From Blumeriella jaapii (Eukaryota; Ascomycota; Leotiomycetes; Helotiales; Drepanopezizaceae): DNA of 64,000 bases. A model generated the notes under the pieces. The model saw only the letters and a list, made by a program, of their open reading frames with translations. It did not search any database and was not told the DNA's origin. The stretch spans positions 326,277 to 390,276 of the forward strand of contig VWND01000028.1 in the NCBI GenBank assembly GCA_009599575.1, given 5' to 3'. Below, piece by piece: positions 33,375 through 45,853 of this stretch. The translations under genes and the position numbers were made by a program. Every line of letters begins with the position of its first letter. Position 1 is the stretch's first letter.

Positions 33375-36300
33375 ATGTTTACACCTACCGACCCCGCCGG
33401 CGGCGGCCCTGTGCCTATTGGCCAGGGTGCGTCTGTCCTCTCTACCACTCCTCCAACCCACATCAAGATCGAGAACGCTATCGAAGCATCCGTTGAGATG
33501 AGGACTCCCGAGGTTGTGCAAAAATCTGAGGCTGACCACGAGACTTCCGCCGAGCTCAATTCTGCCGTCGAATCTCGCAAGCCTATGTCCTTGAATAAAG
33601 TCATGAAGATTTGGAGAACACAGATCAAGACTGGGAAGGTTATCCAATTGGACAGTGTAACTGTGAAGAATCCTGAAAAGCAAATCGAGAGTCGCAAATT
33701 TGAGATTCTTGTAGTTGACCGTCTGAACGAATTCGATAAGTACGTACAAGTCATGGTTTCCCCTCCTCATTCGAATCTTTCCGCAATTGAGAGCACTACT
33801 AAAAGCCTTGCAGATTGTCGGCTGAGTCCAAGGCTCAGGCTGCTCTTGCTGCCCAGGCTGAACAAGAGTCCGCATCAATCGCTCTTGCCTCGGAGACTTG
33901 TGATCAGAAAGCTAAAGAAACATCTGACACCTTCTGGGCAAAGAGTGCTGAGGTCAGAGAGCTTGAGTGTTCTTACGCATCCATGGAATCTACTATGTCA
34001 ATTTCTGAGAAGAGACAGCTTCTCAAGAGATTAATCGAAACGGGTATCGAGATGGCAAACCTAAGAGTTCAAATGCTTGCTACTGAGAGAGAAACCCTTG
34101 AGGCTGAGATCGCTCTCGAGGAACAGAGATCCGCCCAGGAAGCTTCTGCCAAGAAAGCTGCTGCAAACAAAGCCCGGCAAATTCGCCAGCTTGCTGACGA
34201 AGCAGAATCTCGCCGCCTCAACTTCCACAACGATTTCCAAGACTGGTTTGCGAAGGCTAAATCTGCCTCTGGGTCATCTTCAACTTCGGATTCGAGCTCT
34301 GTTAGCGGTCGCTCAAACCACTCCGCTGCTTCCGAGGAGCATAAGGAAGAGTAAGTACTTCCACATTTATAATTATTCCCCGTCACTTTCTCAACATACT
34401 TGCTGACACTCGCTGTAGACTTATGGATGCCCTAGAGCAAATTGAGACTCTCACATGTACCAACAATCTCCTCAAGGCTGCCGCTCTGGCAGATGCAGAC
34501 AAGATTGCTTCCCTGCAAGCTCTTGAGATCGCGCTCAGTTCGAGTGCCAAGATTTCTTTTGCCCGTGTCCAAACTCTTGACCAGAGAATCTCCAGCTTGT
34601 CTTCGGCTGCCACGATTGATGCCAAGAGAATTACTGCTCTCGAAGAGGAGAAGGCGTCCGAGCTGGCTCGTGTCGAATCTCTTAGCAACGAAGTCGGTGT
34701 CTTGAACATGACAATCCAGGCTGCCGCTCAAAAGATCATATTCCTTCAAGCTGCTGAAACTTCTCTAAAGGAGGAGAATGCCAAGCTTTTGGGTCGTGTA
34801 AATGAGGAGGTCGGTATCTTGAAGATGTTGAAGTCGAGCGCCCAATCTGCTGATGAGAAAGTTGAATCTCTCGAGGCTCCAGAAAGTGCTTGGAAGGATG
34901 AGCGCTCCATGCTTCTTTTCCGCGTTGAGGTTGCTGAGAATGCTAGCAAGGAGATCGAGGCTTTGAAGCTGAGCTCACAGGCTGCTGCCCAAGAGATTGC
35001 TTTACTTAAGGACTCTGAGGCTGCTCTGAAGGAAGAGCGCTCCATGCTTCTTTTCCGTGTTGAGGTTGCTGAGAATGCCAGCAAGGAGATCGAGGCTTTG
35101 AAGCTGAGCTCACAGGCTGCTGCCCAAGAGGTTTCTTTGCTCAAGTCTTCTGAGGCTGCTTTTAAGGGCGAGTTTGCAGAGACTCTTGCTCGCACTCAGG
35201 TTCTGGAGAAGGAAAACGAGTTACTCAGATCTTCCGACAATGATTCCGCCTCGATTGATTGTGTCACTCATTCGGAGACATCAGATAATTGCACCAAGGC
35301 TTTTGAAAACATGACTGTCCCTGCTAGTAAGTCGATGCACCAATATCCTCATCGGATGCTATGCAGGACTTCCAAAAACAAGCTTAGAATGCGCGTTGCT
35401 GACTTTGATATTCTCTAGCCACAGAAAAGATATCTGAGTTGAAGATAGCGCAAGTTAACACGCTTAAGGCGAATTTGAAGGTCGAGACACAGATGTTGGA
35501 TTTCGTTGATGATGTTTCCTTCAAGTTTGTTGCTAGTAAGTCGTTCCAGAACGAGTCCCTTGTTGACTGGTTCGGACTGTCCCTGAGTATTTTTATGAAA
35601 TTACTGACTTTTTGTCTTGCAGCTACACCGGAGAATCGTACCATGGCTGTCACTCCAGCAAAGAGTGCTGATGACCTGCGCCATTTGCCACCACACCTAC
35701 GGTATACAAAGATGGCCAATCCCCAGCGTCACCTACCACCACACCTCCGTCACGGACCATTATATCAGCAGTCCCTCGTTGACGGTCCGAAGGCTCAGGT
35801 AGAGTCGCGCAGCATCGTACTCGCGGCTACCGAAATCGCTCCTCCACTCCAGTCTGTGATTACTCCCATCAAGGACAGTTGTAACACTGATGTCACTGTT
35901 ATCAATGGTGTTGCAACCCCAACCGCCGCTCAATTTGAGGCTCTGAAGAAGCATGTTGCCTATATCCAGCCACTCTTTGAAGTTGGTAGAAACGTCCGTA
36001 TTCGCCACAATATCTTTCAGCTGCGCCACCTCAAGGGTAGAGATTTTCAAGTCAACAAGCACCCCTTTTGCGAGGGTTACGAGGCCATCAACGGTGGAAG
36101 CGCTTTTGCTGATGCTACCTTGTACTTGAACGACGGAAAGTGCAAGAACGATTCTCGAAATTTTGAGGCTATCTACGGCCTTCCTGCTACTGTTGTCTGG
36201 GAGTACCGTGATTTCAGTACACTGGTCCACATTCTCAACATGGGTGTTGACATGAACGTGTACGGCAACACTGGCCCCTACAATTCCAACAACTCAAACT

Positions 36301-36638
36301 TCGCTGCCAACTACCAAAAGGTAACCAGCCGTATCATAGCAAATGGCTCGAAGAAGTTAGCCATTGGTTCCGATATTGAATTCAAGAAGTACCCTGATCT
36401 TGTCATGGCGTACAGAGACATGGTAAGTCGCTCCTCTCCTCTCCCAGAGCTCTACGGAGGTGGATAGTGACTGACAATTGCGTGTGTCCAGGTCTTCGAG
36501 CACAACAATGCCCTCAGGGCTCGACAAGAGCACAATGGCGAGAATAAGTTGTACGAAGCAGCCAGGGCTCTTCGCGAGGCTAGTTCTGACGTCCCCGCTA
36601 CGCTTAAGTCCGCTTGCCCTGCTCGGGTCGGTAAGTAG
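33375..36638 (+). CDS. Large coiled-coil protein with internal repeats and the shared domain (family member 3)
   Basis: Six exons (33,375-33,739; 33,814-34,350; 34,419-35,326; 35,419-35,535; 35,623-36,422; 36,492-36,638) give 957 residues. The N-terminus is proline/glycine-rich. A long helical region fills about residues 110-640, with a serine-rich break near 280. Inside it a 45-residue unit (ERSMLLFRVEVAENASKEIE…) occurs twice in tandem (34,900-35,034 and 35,035-35,169), nearly identical at DNA level. RHLPPHLR occurs at 662-669 and 678-685. The shared domain lies at 759-830: PLFEVGRNVRIR, GYEAINGGSAFADATLY and FEAIYGLP. Exons 3 and 4 end with the same bases around the donor (GCTAGTAAGTCG), hinting at exon duplication. 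The stop overlaps a GTAAGT string, so a further 3' exon is possible. Function is unknown. Confidence 0.75.
34900..35169 (+). repeat. Tandem duplication of a 135-bp coding unit
   Basis: Two units of 135 bp start with GAGCGCTCCATGCTTCTTTT and differ at only a few positions, mostly toward the end of the unit. In protein this is 45 residues, close to six heptads plus three, and extends the coiled coil. The high identity points to a recent duplication or ongoing unequal exchange. Confidence 0.9.
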
Positions 36639-39148
36639 ATGTTGACACACGCAAAGTATATGCTAAATTCACTTTGCGTTTCGTCATGTTCTCGTTTGAG
36701 AATATCGAGATGCGGCATATATTGGACTGCAGCTTGTGCGCGAAATTTCATCTTTTCTTGCCTTATTAGAAGGCTGTTTACATCCTTCGTGTGGGATGGA
36801 GAAAACACGAGAAAGTTCGTTCTGTTGCCTTGGGGGTTCTTCAATTTGTGTTGCGGGCGGCATCTAAACCAAACATTGGCTTGTGTTTTGTTCATTTCGG
36901 GAGCTTCTCAATCTGTCTTGCGCGTTGATGCATGTCACAGGATGAGTTTTATGCTCTCATTTCGGAAAATTTTAAGTCTGTCCAATGGGGTAGATGTAGA
37001 TTAAAATTAGCCCGATTTCTCTTCAGTTGGGAAACTTGTTTAATTTCTCTGGGGGGGATATGGTCACAAATTTGGGTGGTGTTGTGCGCTTGAAGATAGT
37101 TGAATTTGCGAGCGGGATGAATTTCATTTGGGGGATTGTTCAATGTCTTGCGAGGTGGACACAGGTCACACAATGGTCCCTCTTGCTCTCGTCTTGGAGA
37201 GCTCTGAATTGTGGGCGGGATGGATACTACACCACAAATTGCATGTTGAGTTTGCATGTTGGGTGTTTTTGGCTTGATCACCAGCTCTGCTAACGGATGT
37301 AAATAGTGACTGTAATAAAAAAAAATTCACTCTGTTCTGCTGTGACCCGTGATAACTTATGAAACCTCCATTTCCTATACAATTGTTCAGAATGATCTAG
37401 TTTTGATTCAGACTACACATTTCTAAAACTATCACGCTTAAAACTGTAAGGCGCTTACTTTAGCATTTAGCGTTACGAATGAATATTCAACAAAGAGGTT
37501 CGGACTTTGGAGCGTATGTCATATCAAGATGATCTGACACTCAGAAAAGAAAAGCTGTCTTGGGATGTCCGTCTTTGAAGACTTGCCAAAAACACGGTAG
37601 GGGACAACACGAGCATTGATACAGGAGTAGTCATAGATGGGTTCAATGAGTTTGCACAAGAAAGGACACAGTCTATTAGGCAGGGAGTCAAATCATGTCA
37701 GTTCATAGTCATCTGCTTGTGCCACACACTTCAAACTTCCAAAACACAATTGAGAATGGTCATATTTGAATCGTTTCTTTACGTGGAAAGATTTCGTTGA
37801 CCTTTGCTTCGAAGTAATTTGTGCAGCTGCAGTACGTAACGGACCATAATCGGCCATTCAAATTCTTCATTCTGTAGCTGGTCCTGATGTTTGGAAAAGA
37901 CAGGAGCTCGCTTAACGGCGCTCTAAACCGATTCTGGTGAAGCGTCCTTGGCAATATTCAGCTAGCTTGCCAAGGTACAATATGACTCCACGTGTAGTAC
38001 AGTACCACTACCTCGATTTATTGTCAACACTCACTTCTATCTGACTATGTTGACTATGTTGACAACGACCTCAAAAATCATCTTCCGTGTTCAGCAAATG
38101 CCTTCCTACATTCTCTACGCACCTTGCGGCGCGATCGTAACGAGGATGCTTGGTAGGAATGGACGTCTATGTTTTGATCCTCAGCTGGCAGAATTTTTCT
38201 CCTTTCTTACGCGCTTTGTGTAGCCAAAATCTGACAGCTAGCATCAGTTCTATTGGTTTTCTATTCCCAGCTTCAGGGATCACAACGCGCCGCGTACTTT
38301 ACCCAAGCCAATCGAGCTTCCAAATTTCCCGAGATGGATTTGGAGCTGAAAGGCATGCTCCGTGGTTGCATGAGATAATGCTATTTTTAGTTTCGTGGTC
38401 TTGGACGCGGGACAACACAACGCGCTTTCAGGCACAAGTGGCTTGACGCGTGATACCTGGCGAGACCAGGCTCTACGTTCCTCCTGCCTTGTGTATATTC
38501 TACCTCCTGGGAGGTGCGGCGGCTTTCATGGATCCATAAGCATGGTCTTTTGAAAACTTGAGCCTTTAAAATGCTAGGCTAGTGTTATAGACTGTTGCTG
38601 CTGCACCAAGATACACATTTAAACTGTCACATCGCCACTTTTTGCCTTACATACAATCAGCACGGCTACCAGAAAAGGGTCGGTAGATCTCAATGTGGCG
38701 TGGAATTCCTACAGGCGTTGGTGGCTTAAGACAACGACTTTTGAAGAAACACTAATGGCTGCTGATATCAGTAAGTGGAAACAATCTGGCGGCCAACCTG
38801 CGCGCAGATTGGCATCGCCCTTTATGTGGCGTTCTCATCCTCACTCGGTGCAGATGTGCAAATTGTTTGAGGCTGAAGATGTGGATACAGCCATGCGGTG
38901 TTTTTCAGGTGTGATAACCAATGATTCGACTCGTTCCCAATTTGATCCTGTACTGAGCTCAGCCCTGTGGTTTGGGGACTGTCTCAATTGAGCGATTACT
39001 TCTTTACGTATGGGTTACACTGGGGGCTCGGACTACGAAGTGCTCCTATAAGTGTTCCAGTATCCCTCATGTGAACTGCTGGGGTTTCTCCGCTCCTTTT
39101 AGCTCGGCACTGATACGTTTTTGACATTGGATAAGGGAATTTGACAAG
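36639..39148. other. Intergenic, nothing supported
   Basis: This is 2.5 kb without a supported gene. The open stretch at 38,695-38,991 begins with GTG and has no motif. The stretches at 36,639-37,293 are unlinked by splice sites and look like chance frames. Confidence 0.5.
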
Positions 39149-41468
39149 ATGGAGCATCAAGTATGCCTGACTGCGTATATATGTTGGTGAGGGAAACTAA
39201 CCTCTATAGACTCACATTCAACAAGCCGCTCTCTCTGCCGTCGATATCAGTCAGCACTATAACGGAGGCACTGGCTGGTTTAAAGGATTTCATTATCGCA
39301 ACCCGACCTTACGCGATGTCGAAAAAGATGGGCCTCTTGAGCCAGTTCCACAACACTTTCATCGAGATGTCTTGAAACGAGAAACCTATCGGCCTCGAGA
39401 CCTGGCTCGTTATATCAGTCCTACCTTTGGTAAACCGTACCGCATGTTGGTTCAAGCTGCCGATGGACCAAATACGCAACCGTCAGGAGAATGGCGTCGT
39501 CGTTCAGTCGGTGGAAACGCACCCACTCTTTTGAGAATAGCTACTTGGGCTATTCGATGGAACAACGACGGCGTTGAAGATGTTGCCTTGGCTATTGGGA
39601 AGTCAATTCTATCTATACCGGCGATCTTCTTCCTCGTTTCGTGGCCACTTAGCAACGGCCCAGGTGCGTCAAGATCGCAATATCTTGGCTTTCCCTACCG
39701 CTGCTACGAGTATCCCAAGCACGCACTTAACTCGCTTGATTCGGCACCCACTGCTTCGACAAAGGTCAAAGGTCAGAAGAAAGGTGATGATGATACAGAG
39801 TACGAGATTCATGGGGAGCAGAAACGGCTGGTTCGACCTCGTGCCTTGGTTGTTTACAGGGAAGGTGGATGGCACGTTGTCGATGACGGCAGCTATACGG
39901 GCTTGTATCTCTTCGTCAGCTATGCGGCAGCTCAGTATCAAGTCCCTGATCTAGCATCGCCAGACTCAGCTGCGACCACCTTGGATTCCCAGTCCCTCGA
40001 CTTTCGTGCTCGTCGACTTTGCGAACAATTTGGTGTTGAGGCCTACTGGTGTGACTACCATTGTCGTGCTTCCATACAACCCCATATAACGGATGACGTG
40101 CACCGGTTCTGTGATGTAGTGCGAGGGGCACACCAAATTTGCATTCTTCTACCAGATGCGTCGCCAAGTTCACTTATTTTCTTTGGCCAGCGACTTTGGT
40201 GCCTGCCCGAGGTTCTCTTGTCTCGCAATCACAAGGTCGTCCTCTGTACGCCTGGACCCCAGAAACTCCAGAACGCCGATTCAACTGAATCTGTCGACAT
40301 AATGGAAATGGTCCATCGCGGGTGGGCTTATCGAACGCTTCCTGACCAGCGATTTGAGCACGATCCCACCGTTGAAGAAACGTTTCGTCTCCTTGCTGAG
40401 CACTACACTGGGACTCTGGCACTGTCCCGTCTTGAGCTCATCCAAGTCGCACTAACTGCACTCAGATCTCGACAGTGGAGGGAGTTCCAACGCGGAGATA
40501 TTGCCTACGCTCTGATGACCCTCTTGGCCAAGCGACCTCGAATGGACCCTTCTGACACAGAATTGCAAGCGCTGGCTCGTCTCTCACTCGCAAATGATAG
40601 CGATCGCATTGTCGAGCGCATGATTTGTATGGACCAGCTCAGACTCCCAGGCCATGTCGGCTGGTTCAATACCTCTGACGACCTAGGAGCAAGTTTGTGG
40701 GACATCGAGCCTCTTTGTCAAGTTGCCGGTGTCTGTTATGACGGATCATTGATCGTGGACGGCTGCCACGGTATCAGCATTCGGTGGAAAGACATCCCAC
40801 GTATCGCGTTTCGGGTCCGGGACACATGGAAGAAGCTCTGGGCATTCACCGCTGTGCGCACTGCCCCTCTGTGGGTTGCTATAGGCGCCGGAATTTGTGC
40901 GGTCCCTTCTTTGCGTGGACTTGGTGCTTTTCTCTTGGTGATCGGCTTTCTGTTACTACTCATAGCTCCGTGGTGTATCTCTGTGATATATGGTGGTAAA
41001 GTATGGGGGGCTACACCGTGGCTTGTAGGCTTCGAGGGAACACTGTCTCTTGAAGAGATCGAGCATATGACGTTTGGAAACTCTATCGGACGCTTCACTT
41101 ATACTCCGAGCAGTGGACCCTACTGCTCAAGAATGTCCGACGAGAGAATTGGTGACGATCCATCCAGCAACTTCGGGAAATTAGCTAAAGGCCATAGGCT
41201 CTTTACACTGGTTGACACAGTAAGTTGTATGCTTGACTCTTTCCTTCGATTGGTGCTGACTTGATAGGGGACGATGACCGTCACGGTCTTCGCCGCCGCC
41301 AGGCCACCTTCAGTTGCATTGTTGTGCGGGAAAGAAGGTGGCATGCTCAGAGCCGTCCTCTGTTCCTACGAGAGATCCACAAACTCGCTTCAAAAAGAGT
41401 GTGTCCTGAGAATGGAAACCCCGATGTGGGACCAAAGTGTGCTTATGGGCTGGACGAAGCTCTCTTGA
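39149..41468 (+). CDS. Membrane protein with a TIR/HET-like domain (fungal family, function unknown)
   Basis: Three exons (39,149-39,160; 39,210-41,219; 41,268-41,468) give 740 residues. The tiny first exon (MEHQ) is joined by a 49-bp intron with branch AACTAAC, which supplies the missing ATG; the long frame itself has only TTG. A central segment (about 227-315) has LYLFVSYAAAQY, a strand with EAYWCDYHC, VVRGAHQICILLP and RLWCLPEVLL. This layout recalls TIR/HET-type domains in large fungal protein families, where such domains take part in non-self recognition. A hydrophobic stretch (about 560-605, GAFLLVIGFLLLLIAPWC) predicts one or two membrane spans. Some relatives are mis-named dehydrogenases. 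The gene is well supported; the function is inferred from fold-like patterns only. Confidence 0.7.
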
Positions 41469-41950
41469 CAGGTTGCTTTTGGATTGCGGCCTAAGTCGCG
41501 TGTTCCATGTTTGGTTTTCGTTACAAATCTTGACTAAGATGGCATTTATGGACGCCGAAATTTTGAATTATTGGAGTTTTCCGGCACTCTTACGGGCAAC
41601 TACTACCTGTTCGTTTGTCAATTCGTCACACTAAACTTCTAGCTTTTTTAATGACAACTGTGACGCAAAGCCTTCTTTCCTGATAAGGGTTTCGCTGAGT
41701 CCTAAATGATATGCTTAACAGATTCGATCATATGTTCTCTTGAATGGCGGACCAAAGATTGGGGTACTCAGCCGAATACTAGGCTGCCTTTGTTGACAAG
41801 TTTCTCGTTGTTTACTACGCCAAGCACTTTCGCGTACAATCTCCCCTCGTTGACGTCCACCCCATCGCGCCTTCGCATTTGCATGCACCCATCGCACGCG
41901 GGCAACTCGTAGGATGCACTTTCCACGCTGAAGTTGAGAAGTTGAGCAAC
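41469..41950. promoter_or_regulatory. Intergenic, likely promoter of the gene at 41,951
   Basis: No coding signal. The C/T-rich stretch around 41,780-41,930 may be the 5' leader of the following gene. Confidence 0.4.
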
Positions 41951-43969
41951 ATGGGGGGAAAGAAGAAAACCGCTGTAAAAAAGGGGGGTGCCAAGGCCAC
42001 GACCCCTCGGAGACAGACAGCTACCGAAGCTGTAGAAGAGAGACAGAACAACCTCATCGCAGCAGAAGGTATGGAAAACGAGGCCAGAGACCTCATGGCC
42101 GCTAACGAATTACAGAGAATGCGATCAGGCCCCCGTCCGGGGTCAGGAAATTCCATGTCTTGTCTTGCTTCGTCACAAAACACGATGACGATTGTAGCCA
42201 AAGGCGACGGAGACGATAGGAGTGCAGACGAGATGATGCCCGGCTTTTCAAACCTATCTATGAATCCCAGGATTGTTACCAGCGGCTCGCCCGAATCAGG
42301 TACGGTTACATGAGGCCGGCAATTTACATCTGGCTAAATGGGAGATTATGTCCTCTAGGAAGGAAGAATTTGGCCTGAAAACTTTGGGGGTTTCAAGATC
42401 TGACGATCATCCAGAGTGTTCTACCCGTTTTCGACAAACGCTGCTGGAGCGATTGCTTGTACATTGTTCCAAACGGTCGTGGGAGCTTCATGGGCTGAGA
42501 ATAGACCGAAATAAAATCGAAAAAGAACGAGTCAAAATGGCATCTGAACTCAGCAAACTCCAAGATGGCCACACAGCGACATGTTCCGAGCTTGCCGAGA
42601 CCAAAGAAGAGCTACGATTCACAGCAGAATCCCTGAGACATGCCCAACAGGAGTTCCAAGCTTTAAGGGTCGAGCACTCTCAACTAAATCAAAAGGTAGA
42701 CCGGCTTATCAGTGATGCCACCAATACCAGTGTCAACACAAAAACCCTGGAGAGGAAGCTTCGCAAAGAGCAGAGGAGACTCGCCAGACTCCAAGGTGCC
42801 TACGAAGAGCTCAATGTCCAGATCTCGCATATCACGGGCGAAACTACAGCCGCACATACTCTAGCAACTACGAAACCCGGGTCTCGTCTTGGTCTGACAT
42901 CTGCCACGAAAGATACGATCGCTAGCCTTCGAAACCTGAGGCAAAAGTATGACGACGTGGTAGAAGACTATGAGGACTCACAGAGCCGCCTTGAAGCACT
43001 TGAAAAGTTACAACAGCATCTGGAAGGCAGAAGACACACGGCTGAGAAGAAGCTAGTGGTAGTCGAGGCCGAATCCAAAAGAAAATCTCAGGATATCGAG
43101 ATGCTGCGGAAGGCCAAGGCAGACATGGAGAAGACGCGGGATCTCGTTGCGCCAATTTTGAAGATCGGAGTTGACATCAGATTGCGAAATCTTCAATGGA
43201 CCCGCCTGAAAGTATTCCATATACCACCCGGAAGCATCGGTAAAGCCATCACTCTCAATGGCAATGCCGCGGCTCACTGTGCGAACGGTGCGGTGGATGC
43301 GGCTATGTTCGTGGCTGGGCTTGTGCCGGAAAACTTTGTAGAAGAGGCAAGAGAGACATTTGAAAAGATGTACTCGATGACCCCACTACTGTATGGGTCT
43401 TCCTCTCCCAAAGCCTTGCGATTGATCGATTGTCAAGCTACGGTGATGACCGCGAAGGGCCATTTTCGGAAGAAAACACCATTTTGTGGGAAACTGTTAG
43501 CCCTACACAAGGAGTATCTCAAGCTCGAAAATTGGGTCTTGAGGAGGTCAGGAAGAGGATCTTCTAACGGGTTTAAGGAGGACGACAAGTTGGAAGAAAT
43601 TCTGAATCAGATGAAGGATTTATCAGAAGGTATTGCTGATACTGCGAGAAACAAACGAGTTACTTATTCAAAGAAATTCCGCCCATTTGTAAGTCTTGTT
43701 TCATGCTGTGCGGACACGCATCTTCTAATACGTAGCAGAACTATGTAGACAGCGAAGGTGGAAATGACTTATCGGAAGACGAAGACCCGGAAAGCACGAG
43801 TACGGACAGAGAGAATGAGAGTGAGGATGATGAGAGTGAGGATGATGAGAGTGACGAGGATGAGAGTGACGAGGATGAGAGTGACGAGGATGAGAGTGAC
43901 GAGGATGAGAGCGAGGAGGATGAGAGTGACGAAGATAGTGACGGATCCACGGATGAGGATACACATTAA
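41951..43969 (+). CDS. Coiled-coil protein with the shared domain and an acidic tail (family member 4)
   Basis: Three exons (41,951-42,299; 42,415-43,688; 43,739-43,969) give 617 residues. The acceptor of intron 1 (ATCCAG at 42,414) was chosen because it keeps frame; the nearer CTCTAG does not. The N-terminus is basic (MGGKKKTAVKKGGAKATTPR), possibly a nuclear signal. Residues about 130-360 are coiled coil. The shared domain follows: PILKIGVDIRLRNLQ from 363, GNAAAHCANGAVDAAMF at 399-415 and FEKMYSMTP at 432-440. The last exon encodes an acidic tail made of ESDED repeats. A basic head, coil and acid tail would suit a chromatin or scaffold protein, but this is inference. Paralogous to the genes at 24,728, 30,140 and 33,375. 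Confidence 0.75.
43815..43936 (+). repeat. 15-bp tandem repeat coding for acidic ESDED units
   Basis: About eight units of GAGAGTGACGAGGAT and close variants lie in the last exon of the gene at 41,951. The repeat is a whole number of codons, so length changes would keep the frame. Confidence 0.9.
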
Positions 43970-45853
43970 GCGAGAAACGGAGAGAGTGTAAAGTTAGTAT
44001 AGTCAGAGACAGCATGTAGAACAATCGAGGAGGCACAGCTACAAGATGTCAAGCTACAAAGTATGACAGTGAGTTTTTGCTCGCGACAGCACCATATTCA
44101 GAGAGGAAGAGCCAACCCACCACCCAAGACTGGTAGCAATGGGGCTCTCTATCAAGAAGAACGACCTTCGGATCGACCATGAAGTCGACTCGCTGGGGAT
44201 AGATTTTCATAGCGGAAATGCTGGCTTACTCTGAATCCGGCTTCCGCGGAAAGTAATCATCGATTTTGGGCCGATGATCTGGCGGGCGAGCAGATCGGGA
44301 TTTTATAAACGTAAGCGTAGATTGAAAACTGTAGCCTGTCTGAGGTGAAAGTTCAACAATTGCCTGACGAGGTAGATCTTAAGTTGAAAGGGGGCTGTCT
44401 AGCCCGAGTCATGTAGTACAAGTCGCGTCTTAGCGACTTCGTTATTCTCGCACGCAAGGGCAAGATTTCCAACTACTACGTATATCGTTGGATGCGAAAG
44501 TTCATCAGACTCGTTAAAAGGCTAACTCTGGAACCTAATTAAGCTTTCCCCGGATGGTGGTGAAGAAAATGGAAACCAGGAGGAAGCGTGCGTACAGTAC
44601 ATATAATGTCTATTACTTTGCGCTGCCGAGGGTCATGTGACAAGCGGAAGCAAAAGCTTGTGCCGAATTCGGTAAGAAGGTCAGAAGTCGCTCGACTTTT
44701 CGGTAACTAAATTCAAGCCCGTGAGATTCTTGCGACTGTTAGATAAGGAAAAAACAAAACCAACAAGCATCTCGCACATATATATATACAATCCCCTCCT
44801 CCCTTCCCAAGTTTAAGATATTAAGCTCCAAAGGAAGGCTGCAACCCACTGACTGTCTGAAGCTGAGAGCAAGAGAATCTTGCGTTTCGCGGCATGGGTC
44901 CATCTCTCTTACGCATATGTCTCCAATCGCTTTTGCGATCCTTATCTGGAAAACACAAGCGGAATAGGGATTAACAATAGTCTATACACTTAATAATAGT
45001 AGAAGCATAGACAAAAGCAATAAAAACCCACCAACGCACCAAGTCATCCTTTTATTTATCCCTTATCCGTTTACATTTTGATTTGCAGATCCCAGTTTGA
45101 ACATCGACTTTAGAATATGCACCTTTTATGCAAATCTTCCTTCCAACGAAGACACATATATGTTTCGTCCGCCCTTTTCTTGTCTTCGTCGATAATCTCC
45201 TTCTTCGACTGTCTTAACTAAATTGAAATGATCTGGACGGTGCTTAAAGCATTTATATACAAAGGTAGACTGCCCTATCCTCGTTCATATTACCTCGCGT
45301 CTATTTGGTGAATAACGTTATGCTGACCGATAGGCTGCTAGGGCGAGAAAATGTAACAAAAAAATTCAAGCACATCCACAATTTGAAAATTTGTCAGAGG
45401 AGTTTGTAAATAGCAGTAGCTCTCTCTGATAAAAACAAATTCGGAACCGGAATGGCCGATTCTTGAAAACATTAGAATGCCGTGTAGGAATTATTCATGG
45501 AGGAGATGGTGGCAATTCCAGCAGCGGAAATTCTCTTTGGAAGGTGTGTATGGGAGTGGGAGGTCAGTTGACATGGGGATGCTTCGAAGTAAATCAAGAA
45601 GTAAATAATAGTCCAGTGCTATAAGACAAGCAAAAGATTTTCCCAAGTGAGTGTCAGTGATTGTTTGTGCCTATGCAATTGTAAACCTATTAGGAAGAAG
45701 CCTTGGAGAATCTCAGAAGGAGACAAAGGGGGGAAAGAATTGCAAGATCAGACGGGTGATGCAATAAGATCTCTAGAATACACGTTGCCACGAAACGAAG
45801 CAAGCGCTCTTACCACCCCCACTCCACCCCCATTTCGATATGCTGCTCTTCTA
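43970..45853. other. Intergenic, nothing supported
   Basis: The 3' sides of the converging gene at 41,951 and of RPT2 lie here. It is 1.9 kb with no open frame of interest. Confidence 0.5.

Noticed and set aside
34423..35418. Treating the 331-codon frame as a separate gene
   Set aside because: It is exon 3 of the gene at 33,375; good donor and acceptor sites join it in frame to both neighbours, and the frame's end lies in an intron.
38695..38991. 98-codon plus-strand frame as a small gene
   Set aside because: Starts with GTG, no splice-linked partner, no motif.
43725..44036. Serine/leucine or histidine/proline repeat proteins on the minus strand
   Set aside because: Mirror translations of the acidic ESDED minisatellite.
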